A DNA stretch of 64,000 nucleotides from Pseudomonas umsongensis (lineage in GTDB: Bacteria > Pseudomonadota > Gammaproteobacteria > Pseudomonadales > Pseudomonadaceae). The notes below the pieces were generated by a model. The model did no database searches. It was not told where the DNA came from and worked only from the letters and a program-made list of their open reading frames with translations. Position numbers and translations under genes: made by a program. Shown piece after piece: positions 26,039 to 34,797 of the stretch (positions are counted from its first letter, which is position 1; each line of letters opens with the position of its first letter). Location: NCBI RefSeq assembly GCF_002236105.1, contig NZ_NIWU01000002.1, positions 744,001 to 808,000 on the forward strand, read 5' to 3'.

Positions 26039-28669
26039 ATGGCAAAGCTGCTCGACTGGATTTTCGGACGCCTCTACGACTCAAGTACCCCCAGTGCCAT
26101 GCCCCCGGTCTGGCCAACGCACGATACCCAGCCCATCCCCTCAACGACGGCTTCGAAAGCCGATCAATTGCCACCCCTGAAAAACTGGTGCCACCCGTTC
26201 AAAGACACGCGCGACCCATTGCAGCAACTGACCCATCTGGCTAACGCCACCGCCGGCTTCTACCCTTTGGGCTGCAATGGCCTGTGGCACGGCGGTGTGC
26301 ATTTCGATAGCGGCACCGCCGCGGGCCTGAAGCAGCAATCCGCCGTGCACTGCCTGGCCGACGGCGAAGTGGTGGCGTACCGCATCGACCGCGAATCGCC
26401 GAAGACCACTTACTACGCCCACAAATTGACCGTCCAGAAACCCTTTTCGCGCAACTTCGTGCTGGTGCGCCATCGCCTGCAGCCGCCGAAGCTCCCGAAC
26501 AGCACCGATAAGCCGCCGAGCCTGATCTTCTACAGCCTGTACATGCACCTGGAGGATTGGGCGAAGTATGAGAAAAATTCGACCCTCGCGCGCCCTGGGT
26601 TCTGGCCCGAGAGCGAAGTGCATCGGGTCAAGGCATCGGCGAACGATCCCCACCCCGACGATCCTGAACAGCGCGGCCTGAACGTGTACTACCGCCCCTG
26701 GTCCGGCAAGGTCGCCGACTTCTTGCCCTGCGGCGCCGAGGTGATCATCAGTGACAAGGGCGATTACCGCCGCCTGGAAAACCGCCTGGGCCCGGCCAGC
26801 CTGAGCGAAGCCGACGGTTCGCTGCGCGGTTACCTCGCCTCCCGCTATCTGCATCCGTTGGTTGACGGCGAGCACCGCATCGAAACGAATGGCGATGCGC
26901 TCAAAGTGCGTTCCGAAGCGAGCCTGCACAACCAGGAAATCAGCAAATTGCCCAACGGCACGATCGTCACCGTCAGCGGTGAAGGTGAATTTCGCAAACT
27001 GGAACGGGTCAGGCAGTACGTCCAGTTCGCTTCGTTGCAAAGCGCAATGGAACCGCAGGCGACGGACCAGATCGTGGTGCTCGACACGCCCGTCGCCATC
27101 CAGGCCGGCGCGCTGATCGGCCATGTCGGCGATTATCACAGCGAAGGGGCCGAACGAGCGGAAAAAAAGCTGCACCTGGAAACGTTCAGCGAACAAGACG
27201 TGGAAGTCTTCATTACGGCCAGTCGCGCCTGGGCCCAGCGCCTGCCAGCCCGCGAACGCACCTGGCTGAAACTGGCCAAGGGCACCGCAGTGATGGCGCC
27301 TCTCGAGGGTGCGAACGTCACGCGCTGGCCAGTGCCGAGCGAGACTGACCCGCTGAGCGCCGCCGACCTGCTGATCCCCAAAAGCCTGCTTGAGAGCCTG
27401 CCGGCCGAGGACAGGATTGCCGTACCCGCCACCCCGGACCGAAGGGCCTTCAACTGGTACCACCTCAAGGACCTGCTGCACGACGCCGATGGCAACCCGC
27501 TCAACGGCTGGGTCCGCGAAGACGTGGGGCTCACACCCTGGGTCAGTCCCTGGGATTGGGTAGGCTACGAGGTCCTGCACGACTACGGCCGGCCCATCCA
27601 CGCCATGGCCTCGTTCATGCGCGGCATGCGTCGCTTCAGCGAAGCGCAGCTGGAACGCTACCAGACTCTGGCTGACGACGAGGACCGGGGGCCGATCAGG
27701 AGCCGCTTGTTCGACATCATCGACCGCAACCGCGACGGCAAGATCACCGCCGAAGAACTGCAAGCGGCGCTCAGAGTACCCGCGCAGGCACAAGCCATCG
27801 CGCAGATGATCATCCGCAAGGAAAGCGAGTGGTTTCACCGGGCGCATGTCTGGGACGTGCTGGATGAAATGCTCGGGCATAGCGGCTCGACCCCGCACTT
27901 GAACTGGTTGGCGGAGAAGGAGCGGATCAAGGAAATAAGTTGGTGGGAAGAGGTGGCGGAGAAGGTGGGGTTGCCGTCGTGGGGGAAGGTTTATCACTTT
28001 CATCCGATTGGGCTGATTGCTAGTTTCTGTGCTGCTATCGATGAAGACGATTTGGGCTGGCTGATAGTCCCTTATGGTCAACTGACTTTCGATGCAGAGG
28101 GGAACGACATTGATGATGAACTACATCCATTGTCTAAATACTTCAGCCGGGTTGCTCATTGGCCAGGTGGCGTGTCTGGCGTAACAATTGGACGTGGTTA
28201 CGATCTAGGGCAACGACCTAATCCTGGAAGAGATCTTAATGATGCCGGCGTTCAGGAGCCATTACGATCTTGGCTGATTGGTGCTAAAGGCCTACAGGGT
28301 GCCGCAGCGAGGGACTACATTGCCAATGCTTCGGACGAAATACGAAAACACCAAATTAACAGGTGGCAACAATATTGCTTGTTTTTGCTAGTTTACGATC
28401 ATATGAAAAAAGAAGTGATTCGTATATCGAATTCAAATATTAATAAGGCTGATTATGGTGTGCTCCGTTGGGATGAGGTGAGTGGCAAAGTACAGGATAT
28501 TGTAATTGATCTGATTTACAGAGGTGACTACACCACAAATTCAAGATCCTATATTCAAAAGCCTTTTGTAGATAACAATATTTGGGCGGTGAGGAGCATC
28601 ATATCCAACCGGGTTTATTGGGGAGGTGTTCCTGATGATAGGTTTAAACGTCGTGCGGAGTATCTGTAG
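26039..28669 (+). CDS. Multidomain T6SS cell-wall effector (M23-like, SH3-like, EF-hand and pesticin/lysozyme-like domains)
   Basis: An 876-residue protein that starts MAKLLDWIFG after a CTGGAG ribosome site. Visible parts: an M23 peptidase-like region (about residues 70-395) with HGGVH (H84-H88) in place of HxxxD and KLHLE near 378 in place of HLHFE; an SH3b-like module (about 279-325); an EF-hand calcium loop DRNRDGKITAEE (about 560-571); and a C-terminal domain (about 690-876) with GVTIGRGYDLGQR, the pesticin/T4-lysozyme-like signature. There is no signal peptide, which suits VgrG delivery. The likely target is peptidoglycan of rival cells. The last 600-700 bases are markedly AT-richer than the rest. 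The catalytic histidine of the M23 part appears lost, so the lysozyme part may be the active toxin. Domain calls are by eye. Confidence 0.78.
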   Translation: MAKLLDWIFGRLYDSSTPSAMPPVWPTHDTQPIPSTTASKADQLPPLKNWCHPFKDTRDPLQQLTHLANATAGFYPLGCNGLWHGGVHFDSGTAAGLKQQSAVHCLADGEVVAYRIDRESPKTTYYAHKLTVQKPFSRNFVLVRHRLQPPKLPNSTDKPPSLIFYSLYMHLEDWAKYEKNSTLARPGFWPESEVHRVKASANDPHPDDPEQRGLNVYYRPWSGKVADFLPCGAEVIISDKGDYRRLENRLGPASLSEADGSLRGYLASRYLHPLVDGEHRIETNGDALKVRSEASLHNQEISKLPNGTIVTVSGEGEFRKLERVRQYVQFASLQSAMEPQATDQIVVLDTPVAIQAGALIGHVGDYHSEGAERAEKKLHLETFSEQDVEVFITASRAWAQRLPARERTWLKLAKGTAVMAPLEGANVTRWPVPSETDPLSAADLLIPKSLLESLPAEDRIAVPATPDRRAFNWYHLKDLLHDADGNPLNGWVREDVGLTPWVSPWDWVGYEVLHDYGRPIHAMASFMRGMRRFSEAQLERYQTLADDEDRGPIRSRLFDIIDRNRDGKITAEELQAALRVPAQAQAIAQMIIRKESEWFHRAHVWDVLDEMLGHSGSTPHLNWLAEKERIKEISWWEEVAEKVGLPSWGKVYHFHPIGLIASFCAAIDEDDLGWLIVPYGQLTFDAEGNDIDDELHPLSKYFSRVAHWPGGVSGVTIGRGYDLGQRPNPGRDLNDAGVQEPLRSWLIGAKGLQGAAARDYIANASDEIRKHQINRWQQYCLFLLVYDHMKKEVIRISNSNINKADYGVLRWDEVSGKVQDIVIDLIYRGDYTTNSRSYIQKPFVDNNIWAVRSIISNRVYWGGVPDDRFKRRAEYL

Positions 28670-29110
28670 ATGAATATATCAATTTTCCTTGTGTTACTAA
28701 TTTGTGCGGTGAGTCTGGTTGAAGCTAAGGAGCATGACTATAAAAGAGTAATTATGGCTGGTACGGGAGATGTAGGAGAGCTGTTTGTACGATTTTTGCT
28801 TCTGTCGGGGGAGTCTTGCCTTATTGTTCAAAGCTTAGTTCCGGGAGGCGGTGGGGAGATATTAGGCGAGAAAGATATCTGCTCGATAGATGGAAAGAAA
28901 ATTGCAGATGATTATGCAGCGGTGGATTTTAAAGTTGGAGCTTTTAAAGCTGGGAAACTTGTTTTTGAGGTTGGGGTTACACCGCTTCAGCCTATTGGTG
29001 AAATAGTAATGTCCTGCGAGATAATATTTTCAAATGGTTTGGCAGATCACCTCTCCTGTAAGGAGAAAGATTTCGTGCGTAAAGAGTTTTGTGCGGATTT
29101 CGAGAGGTAG
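28670..29110 (+). CDS. Secreted small protein, candidate immunity protein of the T6SS effector
   Basis: A 146-residue precursor whose ATG directly follows the effector stop codon. It has an N-terminal signal peptide (about residues 1-19, MNISIFLVLLICAVSLVEA), and the mature part carries several cysteines that may form disulfides. GC content is about 40 per cent, far below the window average and like the effector's 3' end. Periplasmic location, operon position and shared base composition fit an immunity protein against a wall-degrading effector. No known family was recognised. Confidence 0.65.
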   Translation: MNISIFLVLLICAVSLVEAKEHDYKRVIMAGTGDVGELFVRFLLLSGESCLIVQSLVPGGGGEILGEKDICSIDGKKIADDYAAVDFKVGAFKAGKLVFEVGVTPLQPIGEIVMSCEIIFSNGLADHLSCKEKDFVRKEFCADFER

Positions 29111-29165
29111 TCGCAGTCTGAAACGGGTTCAGTTAAAGGGCGTTGGAAGCTACTTTGGTGGAGTG

Positions 29166-29974
29166 ATGAAATTCTTAAAAAGTAAATTTTCTGTGTTAAT
29201 GGTATTTCTGCTGATTAATTTGAGTGCGCAGAGTTGTGCAAGTATTGATGGCAATGCTGAAGTTTACAGTTCCAATTTGGCTGATGATTTTTTTTTGAGG
29301 TAAAGCTCGAGCGAGGTAAGTATTGGTTTCGAATTGTTGGCAGTGAGTGGGAGCTACTCAAAGAGGGCGTTCAGAGAACTGGGAGATCGAAGGAAGTCTT
29401 GTTTGTGGATGTCAATGATAATGATGTTAAGGATATATTTGTGAAGGTGTTCGAGGCAGGGCCAAATAGCGTGTACGCTTTATTTTTTTCTGAAATAAAA
29501 AGCGGCTTGATTTCCTTTGTTGAGCAGGATGAGTTATTTGGTTCTCCTTATGTCAATGAAAAAGGTCAGATGGTTAGTGTTAAGCGCGATGGACCCTTTT
29601 CGACGCTAGAGACGTACAAGGGCTATCAAGGGAGGTTTTATAAATTTGAGTTAAGGGAGCCCATAAACTCCGATTTGGATAGAGTGACTATTTATGATGA
29701 GGGTGGCATAGGAAAACTTTCGATTAAATTTCTTGGTGCAAGTATAGATGCTTTCGCCTGTATATCTGTTGAGCGTGTACATCTTTCAAGCACGCCTTCA
29801 GTTTCAAAAAAATCTCAACCATACCTGGTAAAGGGAGACGCCGTTTCAATACTTGATGTTCAGGGCGAAGGCGAATGGGTGAAGGTTCGTTACTCTGCGA
29901 AAAATATTTTTGAGGCATGGGTGCCGCAAAATTCGATAAAACTTAATGAGACGGGCCATTGTGAAAAAGAATAG
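29166..29974 (+). pseudogene. SH3-domain lipoprotein gene split by a frameshift at T9
   Basis: An open frame starts at ATG 29166 (ribosome site GGTGGAG) with a lipoprotein signal (lipobox near AQSC, about residue 23) and stops at 29303. The reading continues without loss of sense in another frame from about 29297 to 29974. The switch falls at a run of nine T (29288-29296); one more T, or two fewer, restores a single protein of about 268 residues. The C-terminal part (about residues 205-260 of the joined product) looks like a bacterial SH3 domain (VKGDAVSILDVQGEGEWVKV). It is AT-rich like the candidate immunity gene and could be a second immunity or wall-binding protein. A sequencing error, decay or slippage-dependent expression all remain possible. 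Confidence 0.65.
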
Positions 29975-30064
29975 GCATCGATGGGGTCAGAATTCCATTA
30001 TTTTCTGCTCGTCAGGTAGTGTATTAACCTCTTTCGCCTCAGTATTATCGGGTGAAAGGTAATC

Positions 30065-31306
30065 ATGCCTATCAGACTGGATAAAATCTCTCCTCCGGCC
30101 CCACGTCCCGCGCCCCCTCGTATCGGGTTCTGGGCATGTTTGTTGCCACTGCTTCTGTTGTTGGGCGTGGGGGAGTCCTTATTGTTCAGCGGTGAACCGT
30201 TGCATACGCAATCCATTGATGGCTGGCAGCGAGCATTGGGCTTACCGCTTCTCCTTTGGTGCGTACTGCTGTTCGGTCGGCTGCTCTTATACAACGGTCA
30301 ATACGGCGCAGCCGAGGGCTGGGACGCGGCCCGCGATGAAGATCTGCGCCGCAAAATGCGCCGAGGTCGGCGCTCCCAGCAGGTGTTAAGCACGAGCCTG
30401 TTCACTGCCCTGCGAAGTCCGGGTGAAGAGGGGGCCATACAACTCGATGGCTTGCTGAGCAGGATAGAGGTACTGACGTCGCAACCAACCCGGTTGGATG
30501 AAGCCGTCGTGCGTCATAGCCGCTTATCTGGCGCAAAGCATGAGGATTTGGAAAAGGTACTGCTCGGTATCTTCAGTCAGGTTCTCGCTGAACTGGCGCA
30601 AACGCTGACACATCTTCCGGACGAAAAGCCGTTGGCATTGTTGCTGGAGGTTGAGAGCGGACTGTCGCCGGGACAGTGGCGTCCGGCATGGCAACGGGCG
30701 TGGAACGCCTCCGGAATCCGACAGTCAGCGGTGCCCGTGGAGGGGCAAGGGTTAGTTGCATTGGACCAGTGGCTCGATCAGCGCATTGATGATCAGGCGC
30801 TACTGCTGGTGGTGGCATTGCAGTTTGCTCTGCTACAGCCTGAAGGCAAGGTAGAAGCGGCCGTAGGGCTACTGCTGGGCAACCGATTGACGCAAACCAC
30901 TTTACCGCCAATCGCCTACCTTCACCGGCCGGAGCAGGCGCGAGCGCCCACTCCTGAGGCATTGATGTATGCCACTCGCCAAGCGCTGGATTGGGTGCCA
31001 CTGGATGCCCAGTCGATTGAGCAGATCTGGCGGGCGGGAACTGCTGCGCAATACCAGACGGCAATAAGCACCGTTCTGGCTGAAGTGCCGATGCCGGTCA
31101 AGCACAACCAAGGCTTGATCGACCTGGATGCGTTGTTGGGACACCCCGGTACCACTTCACCATGGCTGGCAATCGCAGCCGCGACACAGGCCATTCAGCG
31201 CAGTGCTGGGCCGCAATTCATTTTCAGTGGTGACAGCGCCGTCGACGCGGGGCTGTGGAGTACGGTGCTGGTGCCCGTCCTGCCGCTTTCAACGAAGGAA
31301 TCTTGA
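30065..31306 (+). CDS. Two-TM protein of the vgrG island, unknown function
   Basis: A 413-residue protein with two membrane segments (about residues 19-40 and 57-75), an Arg/Lys-rich patch after the second (RRKMRRGRRSQQ), and a soluble C-terminal part of about 300 residues with no catalytic motif recognised. Its stop codon abuts the start of the TssM-like gene, so the two are co-translated and probably work together. A DUF2875-type T6SS adaptor (Tla3-like) was considered but could not be confirmed by eye. The ribosome site GAAAGG supports the start. Confidence 0.7.
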   Translation: MPIRLDKISPPAPRPAPPRIGFWACLLPLLLLLGVGESLLFSGEPLHTQSIDGWQRALGLPLLLWCVLLFGRLLLYNGQYGAAEGWDAARDEDLRRKMRRGRRSQQVLSTSLFTALRSPGEEGAIQLDGLLSRIEVLTSQPTRLDEAVVRHSRLSGAKHEDLEKVLLGIFSQVLAELAQTLTHLPDEKPLALLLEVESGLSPGQWRPAWQRAWNASGIRQSAVPVEGQGLVALDQWLDQRIDDQALLLVVALQFALLQPEGKVEAAVGLLLGNRLTQTTLPPIAYLHRPEQARAPTPEALMYATRQALDWVPLDAQSIEQIWRAGTAAQYQTAISTVLAEVPMPVKHNQGLIDLDALLGHPGTTSPWLAIAAATQAIQRSAGPQFIFSGDSAVDAGLWSTVLVPVLPLSTKES

Positions 31307-34300
31307 ATGCAGTCTCGACGCTCTCCAAGGCCGGATTTACGGGGCGGCCTATTGATCCTGACCGGAGTGCTCCTCGAAATTCTGGTCTGGTATTTTCCTC
31401 AGTGGCTAGGAATGGGTTCTGGCAGTGACCGACAAAACACTTGGTTGTTGGCGATACCAGCGCTCACTTTTATCGCGCTGATAGGCCTGGGAGCCTACCG
31501 CCTTTTGTGGTGCCGTCTGGGATACTCGGTGCATCGCGCAGAGGCTGCGGATGATGTGCCCAAGCGAACGCGTTCGGAGAGTCCGAAAGCCCCGAGCACC
31601 CATCAAGTTAGCGTGGCTCAGGTGTATCTTAATAAATACTACGGCCCCTTCTGGCGCTTCAAAGTCCGCCTGCTCCTGGTCGTCGGCGAACCCGAGCAGA
31701 TCGAAGCCATCGCCCCCGGACTGACCACCCGACAGTTCCTGCATGGGCAGGACACCGTGCTGCTCCATGGTGGCAGCGTACAGTCGCCAACCCTGTTCAG
31801 CCAATGGCAGGGCTTGAGCCGCTGGCGCGCCCTCGATGGCGTGGTCTGGGCGTTGAATAAGCCACAATCCACCGACGCCGCAACGCTGGGCGACAGCGTG
31901 CGGCGCCTGCGCGATCTGGCGCGGACGCTGCATTGGCAGTTGCCGCTGCACGTGTGGCAGGTCTGCGACACTCAATGGGACCAGTCCATGCGGCAGACGC
32001 AGGCGGTGGGTTGCGCGTTGCCCGCCGACTTCACCGCGGTGGAGTTGGAGAGCCGCCTGAATCAATTGCTCGAGCCCTTGCGTCAGGAGGGTCTGGAGCA
32101 GATGCGCGGACAGATACCGCATGACTTTTTGCTGCGCCTGTCCCGTGATTTGCAAGTCGAGGGCATTCCCCGCTGGCGGCAGGCGCTGGCACCGTTGCTC
32201 GGTGAGTTTGCCGGGGGCGTGCCGTTGCACGGGCTGTGGTTCAGTCTGCCATTACCGGCGGTGGCGGCGGATCCCCATGACCGCGATCATTTCTGGTCGG
32301 TAGCGCCGGTGTGGCACGGCGTGCTCGGCGATCAAAAATCGCGCCCGCGTCGCCTCGGCTGGCCCGCGACCCGCATCGCGCAAACCCTGATGCTCGCCCT
32401 GACTCTGGCATGGGGCGCCGGCCTGCTGCTGTCCTTCGCCAGCAACCGCGTACACATCGCCCAGGTGCAAACCTCCCTGGCGACCTTGCAACACTCATCC
32501 ACCCGTGACGAACAATTCCTCGCCCTCAACGAGCTGATCCGCGAACTCGGCCGCCTGGATTACCGCGCCACCCACGGCACGCCCTGGTACCAGCGCTTCG
32601 GCCTGAACAAGAACACAGAACTCCTGCAACTGCTCTGGCCCGCCTACGTCGAGGCCAACCAGCGCCTGTTGCGCGACCCGGCGGTGGCCAGCCTGCAACA
32701 ACAACTCACTGCCCTGATCCAGTTGCCCGCCGACAGCCCCGAACGCCTCAAGCGCGCGCCCCAGGCCTACGAACAACTCAAGGCTTACCTGATGCTGGCG
32801 CGGCCGGAAAAAGCCGATGCGAGTTTTCTGGTCAAAGTGATGGGCTCGCTCGAGCCGAGCGCCGACGGGGTTTCGCCGGGGCTGTGGCACGGTCTGTCGC
32901 CGCTGCTCTGGCAGTTCTATGGCGAGCAGTTGGCGGCGCACCCGGACTGGCGCATCGCCACCGATCCGCAGCTGGTGGCCCAGGTGCGCCAGCTGCTGCT
33001 CGGCCAGTTGGGTCAGCGCAATGCCGAAGCCAGCCTGTACCGCCAGGTGCTCGACGCCTCGGCCAATCATTACCCGGCGTTAAATCTGGCGCAGATGGTC
33101 GGCGACACCGAGGCGCGAGCGTTGTTCGTCAGCCCGGCCAGCGTGCCGGGGGTGTTTACCCGCCAGGCCTGGGAGGGCCAGGTGCGCCCGGCGATCGAGG
33201 CCGTCGCCGAGGCGCGGCGTGAGGAAATCGACTGGGTGCTCAGCGACCGGCCGGGCGACATCGCCGCCGAGTTGACCCCGGACATGCTGCGCGAACGCCT
33301 GACCCGGCGCTACTTCCAGGACTACGCCAGCGCCTGGCTGAAGTTCCTCAATCGCCTGCGCTGGCAGCCGGCCAACAGCCTGGGCGAGGTGGTCGACCAG
33401 TTGACCCTGATGAGCGACGTGCGCCAGTCGCCGCTGATCGCGCTGATGAACACCCTGGCCTACCAGGGCCAGGCCGGCACCCGCAGCCAGGCGTTGGCCG
33501 ACTCGCTGATCAACTCGGCACAAAAGCTGATCGCCCAGGCGCCGGCGCCGTTGATCGAGCAGGCGCAGCAGGGGCCCAAAGGCCCCTTGGACGCCACCTT
33601 CGGTCCGCTGCTGGCCCTGCTCGGCAAGACCCCCGAAGGCCAGAGCGATAACGAGCGCCTGAGCCTGCAAGCCTTCCTCAACCAGGTCACGCGCACCCGC
33701 CTGACCCTGCAACAGGTGAACCACGCCGCCGACCCGCAGGACATGACCCAGACCCTGGCGCAGACGGTGTTCCAGGGCAAAAGCATCGACCTCACCGACA
33801 CCCGCGCCTACGGCAGCCAGCTCGCCGCCAGCCTCGGGGCGGAGTGGGGCGGTATCGGCCAGACCCTGTTCGTGCAGCCACTGGAGCAGGCCTGGCAGCG
33901 GGTCCTGCAACCCTCGGCCAGCAGCCTCAACCGCCAGTGGCAACGGGCGATCGTCAGCGAATGGCACGAAGCGTTCACCGGGCGCTACCCCTTCGCGGTC
34001 ACCGCCAGCGACGCCTCGCTGCCGATGCTCGGGCAGATGATCCGCGCCGACTCCGGCCGCCTTGAGCAATTCCTGCAGCGCGAACTGGGCGGCTTGCTGC
34101 GCAAGGAGGGCAGCCGCTGGGTGGCCGACGCCCAGCACAGCCAGGGCCTGCGTTTCAATCCGCAGTTTCTCACGGCGATCAACCAGCTCAGCCACCTGGC
34201 CGACGTGCTGTTTACCGACGGCGGCATGGGCCTGAGCTTCGAGTTGCAAGGCAAACCGGTGCGCGACGTGGTGCAAACCACCTTCACCCTCAATGGCGAA

Positions 34301-34651
34301 AAACACGAGTACTTCAACCAGAAGGAAAGCTGGCAGCGCTTCAACTGGCCGGGTCGCAGCCAATACCCCGGCGCGAGCCTGACCTGGACCAGCGTGCAGG
34401 CCAACGAACGGCTGTTCGGCGACTACGCGGGCACCTGGGGCCTGATCCGCCTGCTGGAACAAGCCCAGGTCACGCCGCTGGACGACGGCGACAGCCGTTT
34501 TCGTGTGGTGCTCAAGGCGCCGGATGGGATTGGCCTGACCTGGTATTTACGCACCGAACTGGGGGCGGGGCCGTTGGCGTTGCTGAAGTTGCGTGGCTTT
34601 AAGTTGCCGACGCAGATTTTTTTGGGCAAGGGTGAAAAGGCCCAGCTGTGA
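31307..34651 (+). CDS. TssM/ImcF-like protein without an intact Walker A motif
   Basis: A 1114-residue protein with membrane segments at about residues 14-32, 45-62 and 355-375. The large C-terminal region (about 400-1114) follows the ImcF/TssM pattern, including the VVQTTFTLNGEKHEYFNQ and FNWPGRSQYPGASLTW segments of the TssM C-terminal domain. Where TssM proteins carry a nucleotide-binding loop (GxxGxGKT), this one reads VVGEPEQIEAI, which should not bind nucleotide in that way. Canonical TssM anchors the T6SS membrane complex with TssL and TssJ, none of which are here. It may be an adaptor or specialised paralogue tied to this spike and cargo. Confidence 0.78.
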   Translation: MQSRRSPRPDLRGGLLILTGVLLEILVWYFPQWLGMGSGSDRQNTWLLAIPALTFIALIGLGAYRLLWCRLGYSVHRAEAADDVPKRTRSESPKAPSTHQVSVAQVYLNKYYGPFWRFKVRLLLVVGEPEQIEAIAPGLTTRQFLHGQDTVLLHGGSVQSPTLFSQWQGLSRWRALDGVVWALNKPQSTDAATLGDSVRRLRDLARTLHWQLPLHVWQVCDTQWDQSMRQTQAVGCALPADFTAVELESRLNQLLEPLRQEGLEQMRGQIPHDFLLRLSRDLQVEGIPRWRQALAPLLGEFAGGVPLHGLWFSLPLPAVAADPHDRDHFWSVAPVWHGVLGDQKSRPRRLGWPATRIAQTLMLALTLAWGAGLLLSFASNRVHIAQVQTSLATLQHSSTRDEQFLALNELIRELGRLDYRATHGTPWYQRFGLNKNTELLQLLWPAYVEANQRLLRDPAVASLQQQLTALIQLPADSPERLKRAPQAYEQLKAYLMLARPEKADASFLVKVMGSLEPSADGVSPGLWHGLSPLLWQFYGEQLAAHPDWRIATDPQLVAQVRQLLLGQLGQRNAEASLYRQVLDASANHYPALNLAQMVGDTEARALFVSPASVPGVFTRQAWEGQVRPAIEAVAEARREEIDWVLSDRPGDIAAELTPDMLRERLTRRYFQDYASAWLKFLNRLRWQPANSLGEVVDQLTLMSDVRQSPLIALMNTLAYQGQAGTRSQALADSLINSAQKLIAQAPAPLIEQAQQGPKGPLDATFGPLLALLGKTPEGQSDNERLSLQAFLNQVTRTRLTLQQVNHAADPQDMTQTLAQTVFQGKSIDLTDTRAYGSQLAASLGAEWGGIGQTLFVQPLEQAWQRVLQPSASSLNRQWQRAIVSEWHEAFTGRYPFAVTASDASLPMLGQMIRADSGRLEQFLQRELGGLLRKEGSRWVADAQHSQGLRFNPQFLTAINQLSHLADVLFTDGGMGLSFELQGKPVRDVVQTTFTLNGEKHEYFNQKESWQRFNWPGRSQYPGASLTWTSVQANERLFGDYAGTWGLIRLLEQAQVTPLDDGDSRFRVVLKAPDGIGLTWYLRTELGAGPLALLKLRGFKLPTQIFLGKGEKAQL

Positions 34652-34727
34652 TTCTGCAGAGTAGGCGATAGTTTGTGGGGGCGGGGGCGTGTCAGGTTTC
34701 CAGCGTTATCGTTGACGACCATCGTCG

Positions 34728-34796
34728 GAACGCCGCCCGGAGCATGCTTGCTCCTACAAGGTTATTTGAGAACCCTGTAGGAGCGGGCGGTGTTCG
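34728..34796. repeat. REP-like inverted element downstream of the vgrG island
   Basis: Arms GAACGCCGCCCGGAGCATGC...CTCCTACAAGG and CCTGTAGGAGCGGGCGGTGTTC, between the convergent TssM-like and HDOD genes. Its left half resembles the fragment at 23.43 kb, so the two copies bracket the T6SS island. Confidence 0.75.
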
Positions 34797-34797
34797 A

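Noticed and set aside
26141..28081. 646-codon minus-strand open frame
   Set aside because: Mirror of the effector gene, which has clear domains, a ribosome site and operon context.
33080..34462. 460-codon minus-strand open frame
   Set aside because: Antisense to the TssM-like gene, whose protein has the family pattern.
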